DNA of 5,527 nt from Anaerolineae bacterium (GCA_015493675.1 WGCR01000405.1:1-5527), one strand, 5' to 3'. Shown: positions 1 to 5,383, counted from the stretch's first letter. Numbers and translations: made by a program. Notes: a model not told the origin generated them from the sequence alone.

Positions 1-6
1 CCCTTA

Positions 7-27
7 CGTAACCTTATCGTAACCTTC
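7..27. repeat. Short direct repeat at the left edge
   Basis: CGTAACCTT occurs at 7-15 and again at 19-27, two bases apart. It lies in the last codons of the minus-strand membrane gene, at the very edge of the window. It may be a simple tandem duplication or a contig-end assembly artefact. The protein sequence encoded here is therefore unreliable. Confidence 0.4.
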
Positions 28-490
28 GATCCAAGGTCCTACCCTCCATTTGTAATCCTGCCAGCACCAGCACGCCCAGCACCGCGACTTTCCAGCGATA
101 GCCCAAGGCAATTTCCAGCGCCGCCAGCAAGGCAAAAATGAAGTAGAAGCTATGGTGACCGTGAGCGGCAAAGGTGAGAATGATAAACTGAATCACATCC
201 GCCAGCAGGGGCAACAGCGTCCGGCCGTTCGCCAACGGACATTCCCCCCAGCTATACAGGGATAGCAGCGCATTGTAGACCAGGATGCCCGCAAGAATCA
301 GTTGCGAAGGCGGGACAAAGGGCGCTTGCGTCCAGAACAGCAGTGCGGGAGCAGCCAGCAGCAAAATCCCGGCCCAACGTAACCCCACCATATAGCGATC
401 GATGTCCCGGATGGGGGAGCGCACCATCTGCTGCATCAACCAGCGGTCGATGGTCAGAGGAGTGGGCTGAGAAGAAGGGGAGGATGTCAT
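14..490 (-). CDS. Multi-spanning membrane protein, probable N-terminal sensor domain, truncated
   Basis: This 158-residue integral membrane protein has a polar N-terminus (about 1-35, with SPIRDIDRYMVGLRW just before the first helix). About five hydrophobic segments follow, near residues 36-54, 62-80, 92-109, 112-130 and 132-147. The helix layout and the HSFYFIFALLAALEIALGY stretch recall membrane input domains of bacterial histidine kinases, but no kinase, HAMP or GGDEF part is present, so the function is inferred only. The reading frame stops at 14-16, soon after the fifth helix, in a short repeat at the window edge. A longer gene broken by the contig end or a frameshift is likelier than a finished 158-residue protein. 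The ATG at 490 is chosen because earlier in-frame starts would run through the divergent promoter region. There is no clear Shine-Dalgarno. The gene is transcribed away from the arsR-like gene and probably shares its control region. Confidence 0.6.
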   Translation of the reverse strand: MTSSPSSQPTPLTIDRWLMQQMVRSPIRDIDRYMVGLRWAGILLLAAPALLFWTQAPFVPPSQLILAGILVYNALLSLYSWGECPLANGRTLLPLLADVIQFIILTFAAHGHHSFYFIFALLAALEIALGYRWKVAVLGVLVLAGLQMEGRTLDRRLR

Positions 491-527
491 AAGTGTTGGC
501 AGTGGGAGAATGTCAGAGCTTGCTTTC

Positions 528-556
528 TGGACATTGGATGGGCCTTTTGCTATTAT
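528..556 (+). promoter_or_regulatory. Sigma-70-type promoter of the arsR-rhodanese-permease cassette
   Basis: TGGACA (528-533, five of six to TTGACA) is followed after 17 bp by TATTAT (551-556, five of six to TATAAT). Transcription would begin near 563, giving a very short leader before the repressor gene. The -10 overlaps the -10 of an opposing promoter. Confidence 0.55.
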
Positions 557-581
557 ACATTCAGGATTATGAATATGACAA
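552..581 (-). promoter_or_regulatory. Divergent sigma-70-type promoter for the minus-strand membrane gene
   Basis: Read on the minus strand, TTGTCA (581-576, five of six to consensus) is followed after 18 bp by a perfect TATAAT (557-552). Transcription would begin near 545, about 55 nt before the ATG at 490. The -10 occupies nearly the same bases as the plus-strand -10, so the pair forms a face-to-face divergent promoter. Confidence 0.5.
559..574. promoter_or_regulatory. Candidate ArsR-family operator (inverted repeat)
   Basis: ATTCA (559-563) and TGAAT (570-574) form a perfect 5-bp inverted repeat separated by 6 bp. It sits directly after the plus-strand -10 and inside the -35/-10 spacer of the minus-strand promoter. 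ArsR/SmtB repressors generally bind imperfect AT-rich inverted repeats overlapping their own promoter, so autoregulation plus control of the divergent gene is plausible. The repeat is short and could be chance. Confidence 0.4.
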
Positions 582-961
582 CGCCCGATATTTCCCAACA
601 CATCAGCCGCACCCTTCGCGCCATCGATCACCCCGCCCGATTGCAGATATTGTGGGCCATTGGCCGGGGAGAATCTTGCGTCTGTCATCTGGAAGCTCTG
701 TTTAGCTGGCGACAGGCCTACATTTCTCAGCATCTCATGGCCTTGCGCAAGGCGGGCGTGCTGCATTCCCGACGCCGCGGCAAATTCGTTTACTATCGTT
801 TGTCAGATCCCCGATGGCTGGAGTTGATCCAGATGGCGGCGAGCCTGACGGGCGTTTCCCTGGATGCGGTTGATTCGCTGGCCACAGCATCAATCCATCT
901 GTGCAAATGTCCGACCTGCCAGGAAAATGAGAAGATGTTGACGATTTCAGTGGCGATGTAA
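575..961 (+). CDS. ArsR/SmtB-family transcriptional repressor with two cysteine clusters
   Basis: This 128-residue winged-helix DNA-binding protein is a dimeric repressor expected to release DNA when a thiophilic metal(loid) or reactive sulfur binds. LRAIDHPARLQILWAI (about 14-29) is the N-terminal helix region. ESCVCHL (33-39) matches the ArsR ELCVCDL sensing motif with Cys35 and Cys37, while the third cysteine of E. coli ArsR is absent. The recognition helix is near QAYISQHLMALRKAG (47-61) and the wing is RRRGKFVYYRL (66-76). A second cluster, CKCPTC (Cys110, Cys112, Cys115), lies near the C-terminus. The ATG at 575 is preferred over that at 569 because AGGA (563-566) is 8 nt from the former and only 2 nt from the latter. 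A rhodanese gene follows after 29 nt. The effector is not provable from sequence: As(III)/Cd/Zn-type metal or persulfide are the main options, and the neighbours favour sulfur. Confidence 0.9.
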   Translation: MTTPDISQHISRTLRAIDHPARLQILWAIGRGESCVCHLEALFSWRQAYISQHLMALRKAGVLHSRRRGKFVYYRLSDPRWLELIQMAASLTGVSLDAVDSLATASIHLCKCPTCQENEKMLTISVAM

Positions 962-990
962 CCTCCCCCGACTTTTTTCAGGAGTTCTTT

Positions 991-1389
991 ATGGCTGAAA
1001 AAACATTCGACAACTGGCTGCGTGAACTGGATTTTCGATACTGGAGCACAGGCCAGCACAAGATCATGCCAGCGGAGTTTTTCAAACGTCTGCGGACAGG
1101 TGAAGATGTGGTGCTGTTGGATGTGCGCTTCGATGAGGAGCAGGACTATCTGTCCCTGCCTTTCGCCTTGCACATCCCCGTCAATCAATTGCCCGACCGC
1201 TGGCAGGAAGTGCCGGCCGACCGGTTGGTGGCTACTTTTTGTTCGGGCGGCGACCGGGCTGTGGTGGCCCACGCTTATCTGCAAAACAAGGGACTGCGCA
1301 ATGTACTCATCTTCAAAGGCGGCTACGCCGAACTCATGCCCGAGCTCATGCCGGGCAAGGTGCGCCGTCTCATCGTCGAAACACACTGA
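991..1389 (+). CDS. Single-domain rhodanese-like sulfurtransferase
   Basis: This 132-residue cytoplasmic protein has no signal peptide. It carries one rhodanese domain, from about residue 25 to 125. LLDVR (42-46) is the typical first conserved strand. The active-site loop CSGGDR (84-89) has the catalytic Cys84 and a six-residue CxxxxR geometry, as in sulfurtransferases rather than the longer Cdc25-phosphatase loop. LIFKGGYAEL (106-115) is the usual C-terminal motif. Such enzymes carry sulfane sulfur as a cysteine persulfide and pass it to thiols, cyanide or other acceptors; the acceptor here is unknown. The start is firm: AGGAG (980-984) lies 6 nt before the ATG. Its position between an ArsR-type repressor and a TauE/SafE permease suggests detoxification or routing of sulfide-derived sulfur. 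Co-transcription with both is inferred from the short gaps (29 and 27 nt). Confidence 0.92.
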   Translation: MAEKTFDNWLRELDFRYWSTGQHKIMPAEFFKRLRTGEDVVLLDVRFDEEQDYLSLPFALHIPVNQLPDRWQEVPADRLVATFCSGGDRAVVAHAYLQNKGLRNVLIFKGGYAELMPELMPGKVRRLIVETH

Positions 1390-1416
1390 TCACCGACTAC
1401 AAACTTACTGACGACA

Positions 1417-2166
1417 ATGCCGACACTTCTCATTATCCTCATCCTTGGACTGGCATTTATTTTCTCCATGCTGGGTCTGGGCGGGGCCATGGTTTACAAC
1501 CCACTCATGGTCTGGTTTGGCTTCGACTTCAAAGCAGTGGTGGCGCCCACCGGACTGCTGCTCAACGGTCTGACCGCTGCCTCGGCGGCCTGGGTGTATT
1601 ACCGCAAGGGCATGATCGATTGGCACGCGGGCCTGCCGCTGATGCTAACCGCAACCGTAGGCGCGCTGCTGGGCGCTTACGCCTCACAATTCGTTCCCAC
1701 CACCTGGCTGATGTGGGCCTTTGCCGCGGCGGTATTGTTTGCTGCGGTGCGCATGCTCATCAGCAGCGGCGCCGCGGAACCGGAAGCGGCCCGCGGGTCC
1801 CGCAGACAACGGGCAGGCTGGGGCGCGGTTCTGGGCCTGGGCATCGGTTTTGTGGCCGGGCTGCTGGGCATCGGCGGCGGTTTTCTCATCGTCCCCCTGC
1901 TCATCTTTATGGGCTATCCCACCAAAGTGGCCGCGGCCACCTCGGCTATGGCGGTGGCTTTTTCCTCCTTCAGCGGCTTCCTCGGGCATGTGGCCATCGG
2001 GCATGTGGATTGGCTGCTGATGCTGCCCGCGGCAGTAGCGGTCATCATCGGATCGCAGGCGGGCGCCCGGGTGATGCACGGGTACATGAAGCCGCGGCAC
2101 ATCAAGCAGATGTTTGGCGTCATCCTCTTGCTCATTGTCGCAAAATGGGTGTGGGGGTTGATCTAA
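1417..2166 (+). CDS. TauE/SafE (DUF81) family membrane permease
   Basis: This 249-residue, very hydrophobic protein has about eight membrane segments in two related halves, the usual TauE/SafE arrangement. Each half carries the same signature: GLGGAMVYNPL (20-30) in the first and GIGGGFLIVPL (151-161) in the second. A charged, Ala/Glu/Arg-rich linker (about 118-135) separates the halves. The family exports or moves small sulfur-containing anions such as sulfite, sulfoacetate and related compounds, and some members serve other anions, so the exact substrate is open. The rhodanese gene 27 nt upstream supports a sulfur role, for example removing sulfite or thiosulfate made from sulfane sulfur. 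The ATG has no strong Shine-Dalgarno, so translational coupling to the upstream gene is possible. Two stop codons in a row, TAA TAG (2164-2169), end it. The length is normal for the family. Confidence 0.9.
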   Translation: MPTLLIILILGLAFIFSMLGLGGAMVYNPLMVWFGFDFKAVVAPTGLLLNGLTAASAAWVYYRKGMIDWHAGLPLMLTATVGALLGAYASQFVPTTWLMWAFAAAVLFAAVRMLISSGAAEPEAARGSRRQRAGWGAVLGLGIGFVAGLLGIGGGFLIVPLLIFMGYPTKVAAATSAMAVAFSSFSGFLGHVAIGHVDWLLMLPAAVAVIIGSQAGARVMHGYMKPRHIKQMFGVILLLIVAKWVWGLI

Positions 2167-2167
2167 T

Positions 2168-2205
2168 AGACGTTATCGGAAATAAAAAAGCTGTTTTTCA
2201 CGTCT
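2168..2205. repeat. Small inverted repeat just after the permease gene
   Basis: AGACGT (2168-2173) pairs with ACGTCT (2200-2205). A nested AAAAA-GCTG-TTTTT stem lies at 2185-2198. It starts within the second of the two stop codons of the permease gene and could pause or end transcription, but it lacks the GC-rich stem and U-tract order of a standard intrinsic terminator. Confidence 0.3.
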
Positions 2206-2230
2206 GGCGTCATGCTGATGCCGACAAAGC

Positions 2231-2306
2231 TCAATGATTAATGAACAATGATTAAAGACTAAATCAACGTGGTTTTTCACTTTAATCATTACTCATTGAT
2301 CATTGA
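2231..2306. repeat. Long imperfect inverted repeat, AT-rich hairpin
   Basis: The left arm 2231-2257 and right arm 2280-2306 match as inverted repeats at 24 of 27 positions, with a 22-nt loop. Both arms are built from TCAATGA/TCATTGA words and are far more AT-rich than the coding DNA. It lies between the permease and the FmdE-like gene and could separate the two transcripts or be a small repetitive element. TCAATGATCAATGA-type repeats are recalled from intergenic DNA of several environmental phyla; copy number in this genome cannot be seen here. Confidence 0.7.
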
Positions 2307-2314
2307 TCATTGAT
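2294..2314. repeat. Tandem heptamer CATTGAT, three perfect copies
   Basis: CATTGAT is repeated head to tail at 2294-2300, 2301-2307 and 2308-2314. The array forms part of the right arm of the larger inverted repeat and runs past its end. It may expand or contract by slippage. A weak promoter-like pair (TTGATC 2296-2301, 17 bp, CATATT 2319-2324) overlaps it and could serve the downstream gene, but it is only four of six at each box. Confidence 0.7.
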
Positions 2315-2379
2315 TCAGCATATTTGAGCCGAAAGTTGAGAATCTGTATCACTGTAGGTTATTTCCAATGAGGTCATTC

Positions 2380-3018
2380 ATGGCTGATAATAACATTCTT
2401 CCCGCCTGGCTTGCCAGCGCTCCCTACCTGCCCCAGTTCCAGGTGCGGGACACCCGGCACAAATATGGCCGTTACGATCCTGATCCCAAAATTGTAACCG
2501 TGGCCGACCTGATCCGTTTTCACGGGCATCTCTGCGGCGGCCTGATGGAGGCTGTGGTGGCGCTGCGGGCGGCTTTCGACGCCCTCTTCCCCGACGGCGT
2601 CATCGACCGCACTGATCTGGCCGTTATCTCCAACAACTCAGCCTGCGGCGGTGATGTGGCTGCGTATCTCACCGGCGCTCGGGCCCGCTTTGGCTCCCAT
2701 ATCATCAATCTCTCCCTGACCGGTGGCGAGTCCATCGTGCGGCGGATCAGCACGGGGGAGACGGTGCACGTGTTCATGCATCCGGATGTGTATCCACATG
2801 AGGTAAAAGCGCAAATGCGCAAGTTGCAATCAGGCGAGTTCGAACCAGAGGATATCGACCGATTTGGCGAGCTGCAATGGGCCTACGCCGGACGACTGGC
2901 CTCTCAGCCTGCATCCGCTTCCACCCGCATCGAATTTCTGGAAAACTACGCCTGGCCCGAACCGACCTGTGATGATTTGGGCCGCCGTACAGATAACGAC
3001 TTTCGGAATGCAGCGTGA
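2380..3018 (+). CDS. FmdE-like protein (formylmethanofuran dehydrogenase subunit E family)
   Basis: This 212-residue soluble protein has no signal peptide or membrane segment. VADLIRFHGHLCGGL (41-55) is the typical FmdE-family start of the conserved domain, with His48, His50 and Cys52 as candidate metal ligands. A second conserved patch, NNSACGGDVAAYLTGA (85-100), holds Cys89. The later stretch HPDVYPHEVKAQMRKL (134-149) fits the C-terminal part of such proteins. FmdE-family proteins are widespread in bacteria without methanogenesis, and most have no proven reaction, so none is assigned. The ATG at 2380 is preferred because GAGG (2370-2373) lies 6 nt upstream. An ATG 12 nt earlier (2368) is possible and would add four residues. 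It follows the permease by 213 nt across a large hairpin, so it is probably a separate transcript. Any link to the sulfur cassette is only by position. Confidence 0.75.
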   Translation: MADNNILPAWLASAPYLPQFQVRDTRHKYGRYDPDPKIVTVADLIRFHGHLCGGLMEAVVALRAAFDALFPDGVIDRTDLAVISNNSACGGDVAAYLTGARARFGSHIINLSLTGGESIVRRISTGETVHVFMHPDVYPHEVKAQMRKLQSGEFEPEDIDRFGELQWAYAGRLASQPASASTRIEFLENYAWPEPTCDDLGRRTDNDFRNAA

Positions 3019-3042
3019 AAAAGTATCATCGGGTCTGTAAAT

Positions 3043-3118
3043 AGGACGCGGACGAACGAGGATGAACGCGGATAATTCATAAAAATCTGTGACCGAAGGC
3101 CGTGGAAATCCGCGTCCT
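3043..3118. repeat. 10-bp perfect inverted repeat, CGCGGA-type intergenic element
   Basis: AGGACGCGGA (3043-3052) and TCCGCGTCCT (3109-3118) are perfect inverted copies 56 nt apart. Between them, GCGGACGAAC and GAACGCGGAT look like related sub-units. It begins 24 nt after the FmdE-like gene ends. No T-tract follows, so it is more likely a repetitive element than an intrinsic terminator. Confidence 0.6.
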
Positions 3119-3256
3119 CATTTTCATTACCTATCGGCGTGCAGCCGCTCATGGCATCTGTTCGGAAAAAATCACCAGGCGCTGGGAAAGAGAGAGGCAA
3201 AAGGGGTTTTGATCTCACGCAAAGCCCAAGGCGCAAAAGCTGAAAGGGGAAAAATC

Positions 3257-3355
3257 GACCTGCGGGAGGTGGGTGTAAGGCTGGGTGAGGAAGCCAACGC
3301 ATCGATATGAGCATCCCGCGGCAATCAGGTGGTGATCTCCCGCCTCCCGCAGGCC
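3257..3355. repeat. Paired palindromic repeat A (CCTGCGGGAGG type)
   Basis: The left arm 3257-3273 (core CCTGCGGGAGG) and right arm 3339-3355 (core CCTCCCGCAGG) pair at 15 of 17 positions around a 65-nt loop. The arms resemble those of pair B downstream, but with G3262 and C3350 where pair B has C and G. It is probably a REP-like unit or a structured RNA; nothing in the loop is recognisable. Confidence 0.6.
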
Positions 3356-3383
3356 CACGCCTGACGAAGAGCAGGATATTATT

Positions 3384-3607
3384 TGGGTGTGTCCATTTTC
3401 GGTTGAGCTGCGTAGGCCGCGCGCCAGCTTGTAGGGCTCTATCGCTCGACCTCCGGGAGGTGGGGGCAAAGACCGTGGAGAAAATGTTCATTCGTACCTG
3501 GCGAAAAGATGACAGGCAGCCAACAAGTTATCACCCGCCTCCCGGAGGTCTTGAAAGCGGTCCTGCGTTCGCCAGCCTCGACCTCCAACTCATTTTGGAC
3601 ACACCCA
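3384..3607. mobile_element. MITE-like element with 12-bp terminal inverted repeats
   Basis: TGGGTGTGTCCA (3384-3395) and TGGACACACCCA (3596-3607) are perfect inverted copies. Weaker matching continues inward for about ten more bases (17 of 22 overall). The 224-bp unit encodes no transposase and contains hairpin pair B. No clear target-site duplication is visible at its borders. A non-autonomous derivative of an insertion sequence is the best reading, but the terminal repeats could belong to an ordinary structured repeat. Confidence 0.4.
3448..3550. repeat. Paired palindromic repeat B (CCTCCGGGAGG type)
   Basis: The left arm 3448-3464 and right arm 3534-3550 pair at 16 of 17 positions around a 69-nt loop. 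The single exception is a T-G pair at the same place as in pair A. Each arm is nearly palindromic itself (ACCTCC-G-GGAGGT in the left arm). CTCGACCTCC, which opens the left arm (3445-3454), recurs at 3577-3586 as a partial fifth copy. Confidence 0.65.
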
Positions 3608-3694
3608 TGTCATTTTGATGAACAAAGAAGCCTCTTGACTTTGACACCCCATCCAAATTCGAAATTGCCGGGATGCAACGCTTTTGGTCGCTTG

Positions 3695-3703
3695 TGATAT
3701 AAT
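3695..3703 (+). promoter_or_regulatory. Extended -10 promoter for yebC-ruvC
   Basis: TGATATAAT (3695-3703) is a perfect extended -10 element (TGnTATAAT). No good -35 is seen at the proper distance, which extended -10 promoters tolerate. It would give a leader of about 115 nt before yebC. Confidence 0.6.
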
Positions 3704-3749
3704 AATCTGTCGATGGATGATGTCGCTATTTGCGCGCGTCCTCCGAAAA

Positions 3750-3764
3750 ACGGCAATTCGCCGT
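3750..3764. other. Small hairpin in the yebC leader
   Basis: ACGGC (3750-3754) and GCCGT (3760-3764) pair around a 5-nt loop. The plus strand shows AAAAA just before the stem, so on the minus strand the hairpin is followed by TTTTT and could act as a weak terminator for antisense transcription. Its role, if any, in yebC control is unknown. Confidence 0.3.
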
Positions 3765-3824
3765 GCTTGCTTTGCAAAAACAAACCATTTACATATTTCA
3801 TCATTTATCGCAACGGAGAATTTT

Positions 3825-4580
3825 ATGTCCGGACATAGCAAGTGGTCTACCATCAAACGCAAAAAGGGCGCCAATGACGCCAAACGCGGCAAGCTGTTCA
3901 CCAAGATCGCCCGCGAAATCCAGGCAGCGGCCCGCATGGGCGGCCCCGACCCCGATTCCAACATCCGACTGCGCTTTGCTTTGGATAAAGCCAAGGCCGC
4001 CAATATGCCCAAAGACAACATCAAACGGGCCATCGATCGCGGCGCTGGCACAGACAAAGGCGCTGACCTCGAAGAAACCACCTACGAAGGCTATGCTCCC
4101 CACGGCGTTGCCGTCATTGTCGAGGTGCTGACCGACAACAAAAATCGCACGGTGGCTGAGTTGCGGCACGCCTTCACCCGCGGTGGCGGCAATCTGGCCG
4201 CCAATGGCGCTGTTGCCTGGCAATTCGAGCGCAAGGGCCAGATTTCGGTGAAGATGGATGGCGTCGATCCGGACGAGCTGTTCATGGTTGCTGCTGAAGC
4301 AGGCGCAGAGGATATCGATTTCGAGGATGAGAACATCGCCCAGATCACCACTGCCGACACCGACCTGGGAGCGGTGCGCGATGCGCTCATCGAGGCGGGC
4401 TATGAGATCGAAGATCTGGAACTGGCCATGATCCCCAAAATGGAAGTCGAGCTGCCGGTGGATCAGGCCATGAAGGTCATGGGCCTGCTGGATCGATTGG
4501 AAGACCTGGATGACGTGCAGAAGGTCTACTCCAATCTGACCATGAGCGATGAGCTGATGGCGCAACTGGAAGCCGCGTGA
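3825..4580 (+). CDS. yebC: YebC/TACO1-family translation or transcription factor
   Basis: This 251-residue protein has the usual family length, is soluble and has no cysteine. GHSKW (3-7) followed by the basic KRKKGANDAKRGKLFTK (11-27) is the invariant YebC opening. YEGYAPHGVAVIVE (88-101), TDNKNRT (103-109) and GGNLAANGAVAWQF (121-134) are the other hallmarks, and LDRLEDLDDVQKVYSN (222-237) closes the last domain. Members have been described as DNA-binding regulators. More recent work on bacterial YebC and mitochondrial TACO1 describes ribosome-linked factors that relieve stalling at proline-rich stretches. The start is set by CGGAGAA (3814-3820), with GGAG 6 nt before the ATG, and by the canonical N-terminus. 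An in-frame ATG at 3684 lies upstream of the promoter -10 and is rejected. The stop codon overlaps the start of ruvC by 4 nt, giving the common yebC-ruvC pairing. Confidence 0.97.
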   Translation: MSGHSKWSTIKRKKGANDAKRGKLFTKIAREIQAAARMGGPDPDSNIRLRFALDKAKAANMPKDNIKRAIDRGAGTDKGADLEETTYEGYAPHGVAVIVEVLTDNKNRTVAELRHAFTRGGGNLAANGAVAWQFERKGQISVKMDGVDPDELFMVAAEAGAEDIDFEDENIAQITTADTDLGAVRDALIEAGYEIEDLELAMIPKMEVELPVDQAMKVMGLLDRLEDLDDVQKVYSNLTMSDELMAQLEAA

Positions 4581-5068
4581 GCCCCAACGCCCCCGTCATC
4601 CTGGGCATCGATCCCGGCACGGCCATCACCGGTTACGGGGTCATCAGCGAAGCTGAGGGCGGGCCTCGGGCCCGGGCCTATGGCGTCATCCGCACGCCCG
4701 CCAAGCAGGAGCTCGCTCTGCGTCTGGTCACCATCTACGCAGAGCTCAATGCCTTGCTGGACGCCCATCACCCTGACGCGGTGGCGGTGGAGGAGGTCTT
4801 CTTCTCGAAAAACGCCCGCACCGCCCTGAGCGTCGGTCATGCCCGGGGCGTGGTGCTTTTGGCCGTGGCCCAGCGAGGCATCCCCCTCTTCCACTACAAG
4901 CCCACCCAGGTCAAGCAGGCCGTCACCGGCTATGGCGGCGCGGACAAGCGTCAGATTCAGGAGATGATGCGGATGCTGCTGGGTCTGGATGACATTCCCC
5001 GCCCCGACGACGCGGCCGACGCCCTGGCCATCGCCCTCTGTCATCTCAACTCCGCCTGGGCGTATTGA
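4577..5068 (+). CDS. ruvC: Crossover junction endodeoxyribonuclease RuvC
   Basis: This 163-residue Holliday-junction resolvase acts as a dimer. It cuts four-way DNA junctions during recombination repair after RuvAB branch migration. The four metal-binding acidic residues of the RNase H-like fold are visible: Asp12 in GIDPGT, Glu72 in VEEVFF, and Asp145 and Asp148 in DDAADALAIALCH. The length is normal. The GTG start overlaps the yebC stop (GTGA, 4577-4580), with GGAAG (4568-4572) as a ribosome site, so the two genes are probably translationally coupled. In many bacteria ruvA and ruvB follow. Here a DUF2442 gene begins 6 nt after the stop, and a second, broken copy of the ruvC tail lies beyond it, so the original downstream order may have been disrupted. 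Confidence 0.97.
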   Translation: MSPNAPVILGIDPGTAITGYGVISEAEGGPRARAYGVIRTPAKQELALRLVTIYAELNALLDAHHPDAVAVEEVFFSKNARTALSVGHARGVVLLAVAQRGIPLFHYKPTQVKQAVTGYGGADKRQIQEMMRMLLGLDDIPRPDDAADALAIALCHLNSAWAY

Positions 5069-5074
5069 AAAAAC

Positions 5075-5383
5075 ATGAATACTTTAACGATTGAAGTTGC
5101 CCAAGCAAAAGCGCAATCTGTATCTGTGACAGATAGCGAGCTAATCGCGCAATTGACGGATGGTCGCACTGTTTCCGTTCCGCTGGCCTGGTATCCCAGG
5201 CTATTGCACGCTACGCCGGAAGAACGACGGCGCTGGGAGCTATTAGGACAAGGCGAGGGCATTCATTGGCCCGATCTGGATGAGGACATCGCCGTAACAC
5301 ATCTGTTGGCGGGAGTTCCCTCTGGCGAAAGTCAGCGCCCGTTGAAAAAGTGGCTGGATGCCCGCAAAAGGCAGGCTCTATGA
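5075..5383 (+). CDS. DUF2442 domain protein
   Basis: This 102-residue soluble protein matches the DUF2442 pattern. DGRTVSVPLAWYPRL (29-43) and ATPEERRRW (46-54) form the first half, and GIHWPDLDEDI (62-72) followed by HLLAG (76-80) the second. A basic tail, KKWLDARKRQ (91-100), ends it. The family is small and often sits beside a DUF4160 gene in what look like mobile or toxin-antitoxin-like pairs; no reaction is established and none is claimed. No DUF4160 partner is visible on either side. It starts 6 nt after the ruvC stop without a clear Shine-Dalgarno, so reinitiation after ruvC is possible. Its first codons are AT-richer than ruvC, and it sits between ruvC and a second ruvC 3' fragment, which fits a later insertion. 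Confidence 0.85.
   Translation: MNTLTIEVAQAKAQSVSVTDSELIAQLTDGRTVSVPLAWYPRLLHATPEERRRWELLGQGEGIHWPDLDEDIAVTHLLAGVPSGESQRPLKKWLDARKRQAL

Larger units (their letters stand above)
3019..3824. other. Repeat-rich intergenic region without a credible gene
   Basis: In these 806 bases, reading frames on both strands are short, repeat-derived and lack ribosome sites or recognisable domains. The region contains four kinds of repeat-like sequence. There is a GCGGA-rich inverted repeat (3043-3118) and a degenerate CGCAAAG-type stretch (CACGCAAAG at 3216-3224, GGCGCAAAAG at 3230-3239). There are paired GGGAGG palindromes and a MITE-like unit (separate entries). A stretch at 3608-3636 resembles the TGTCATTCTGAGCGAAG-type intergenic repeat remembered from other genomes. 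The last 130 bases hold the yebC promoter and leader. Confidence 0.75.

Noticed and set aside
569..574. Two-residue longer start for the ArsR-like gene at 569
   Set aside because: The AGGA ribosome site would be only 2 nt from that ATG, whereas the one at 575 has an 8-nt spacing.
793..1386. 197-residue minus-strand frame opposite the arsR-like and rhodanese genes
   Set aside because: It is antisense to two recognisable genes and shows no domain or ribosome site.
1239..2237. 332-residue plus-strand frame across the rhodanese and permease genes
   Set aside because: It is an Arg/Gly/His-rich shadow of two well-supported genes, caused by high GC content.
2294..2314. Possible CRISPR array from the CATTGAT repeats
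   Set aside because: The repeats are 7 bp and directly adjacent with no spacers, and no cas gene is present.
2946..3491. 181-residue minus-strand frame in the repeat-rich spacer
   Set aside because: It runs from the end of the FmdE-like gene through several inverted repeats, is Pro/Arg-rich, and has no recognisable domain.
3307..3618. 103-residue plus-strand frame inside the MITE-like unit
   Set aside because: It is composed of the palindromic repeats themselves, with no ribosome site or protein-like composition.
3801..4565. 254-residue minus-strand frame opposite yebC
   Set aside because: It is a mirror of a highly conserved yebC gene; its low-complexity, His/Gln-rich composition is typical of antisense frames.
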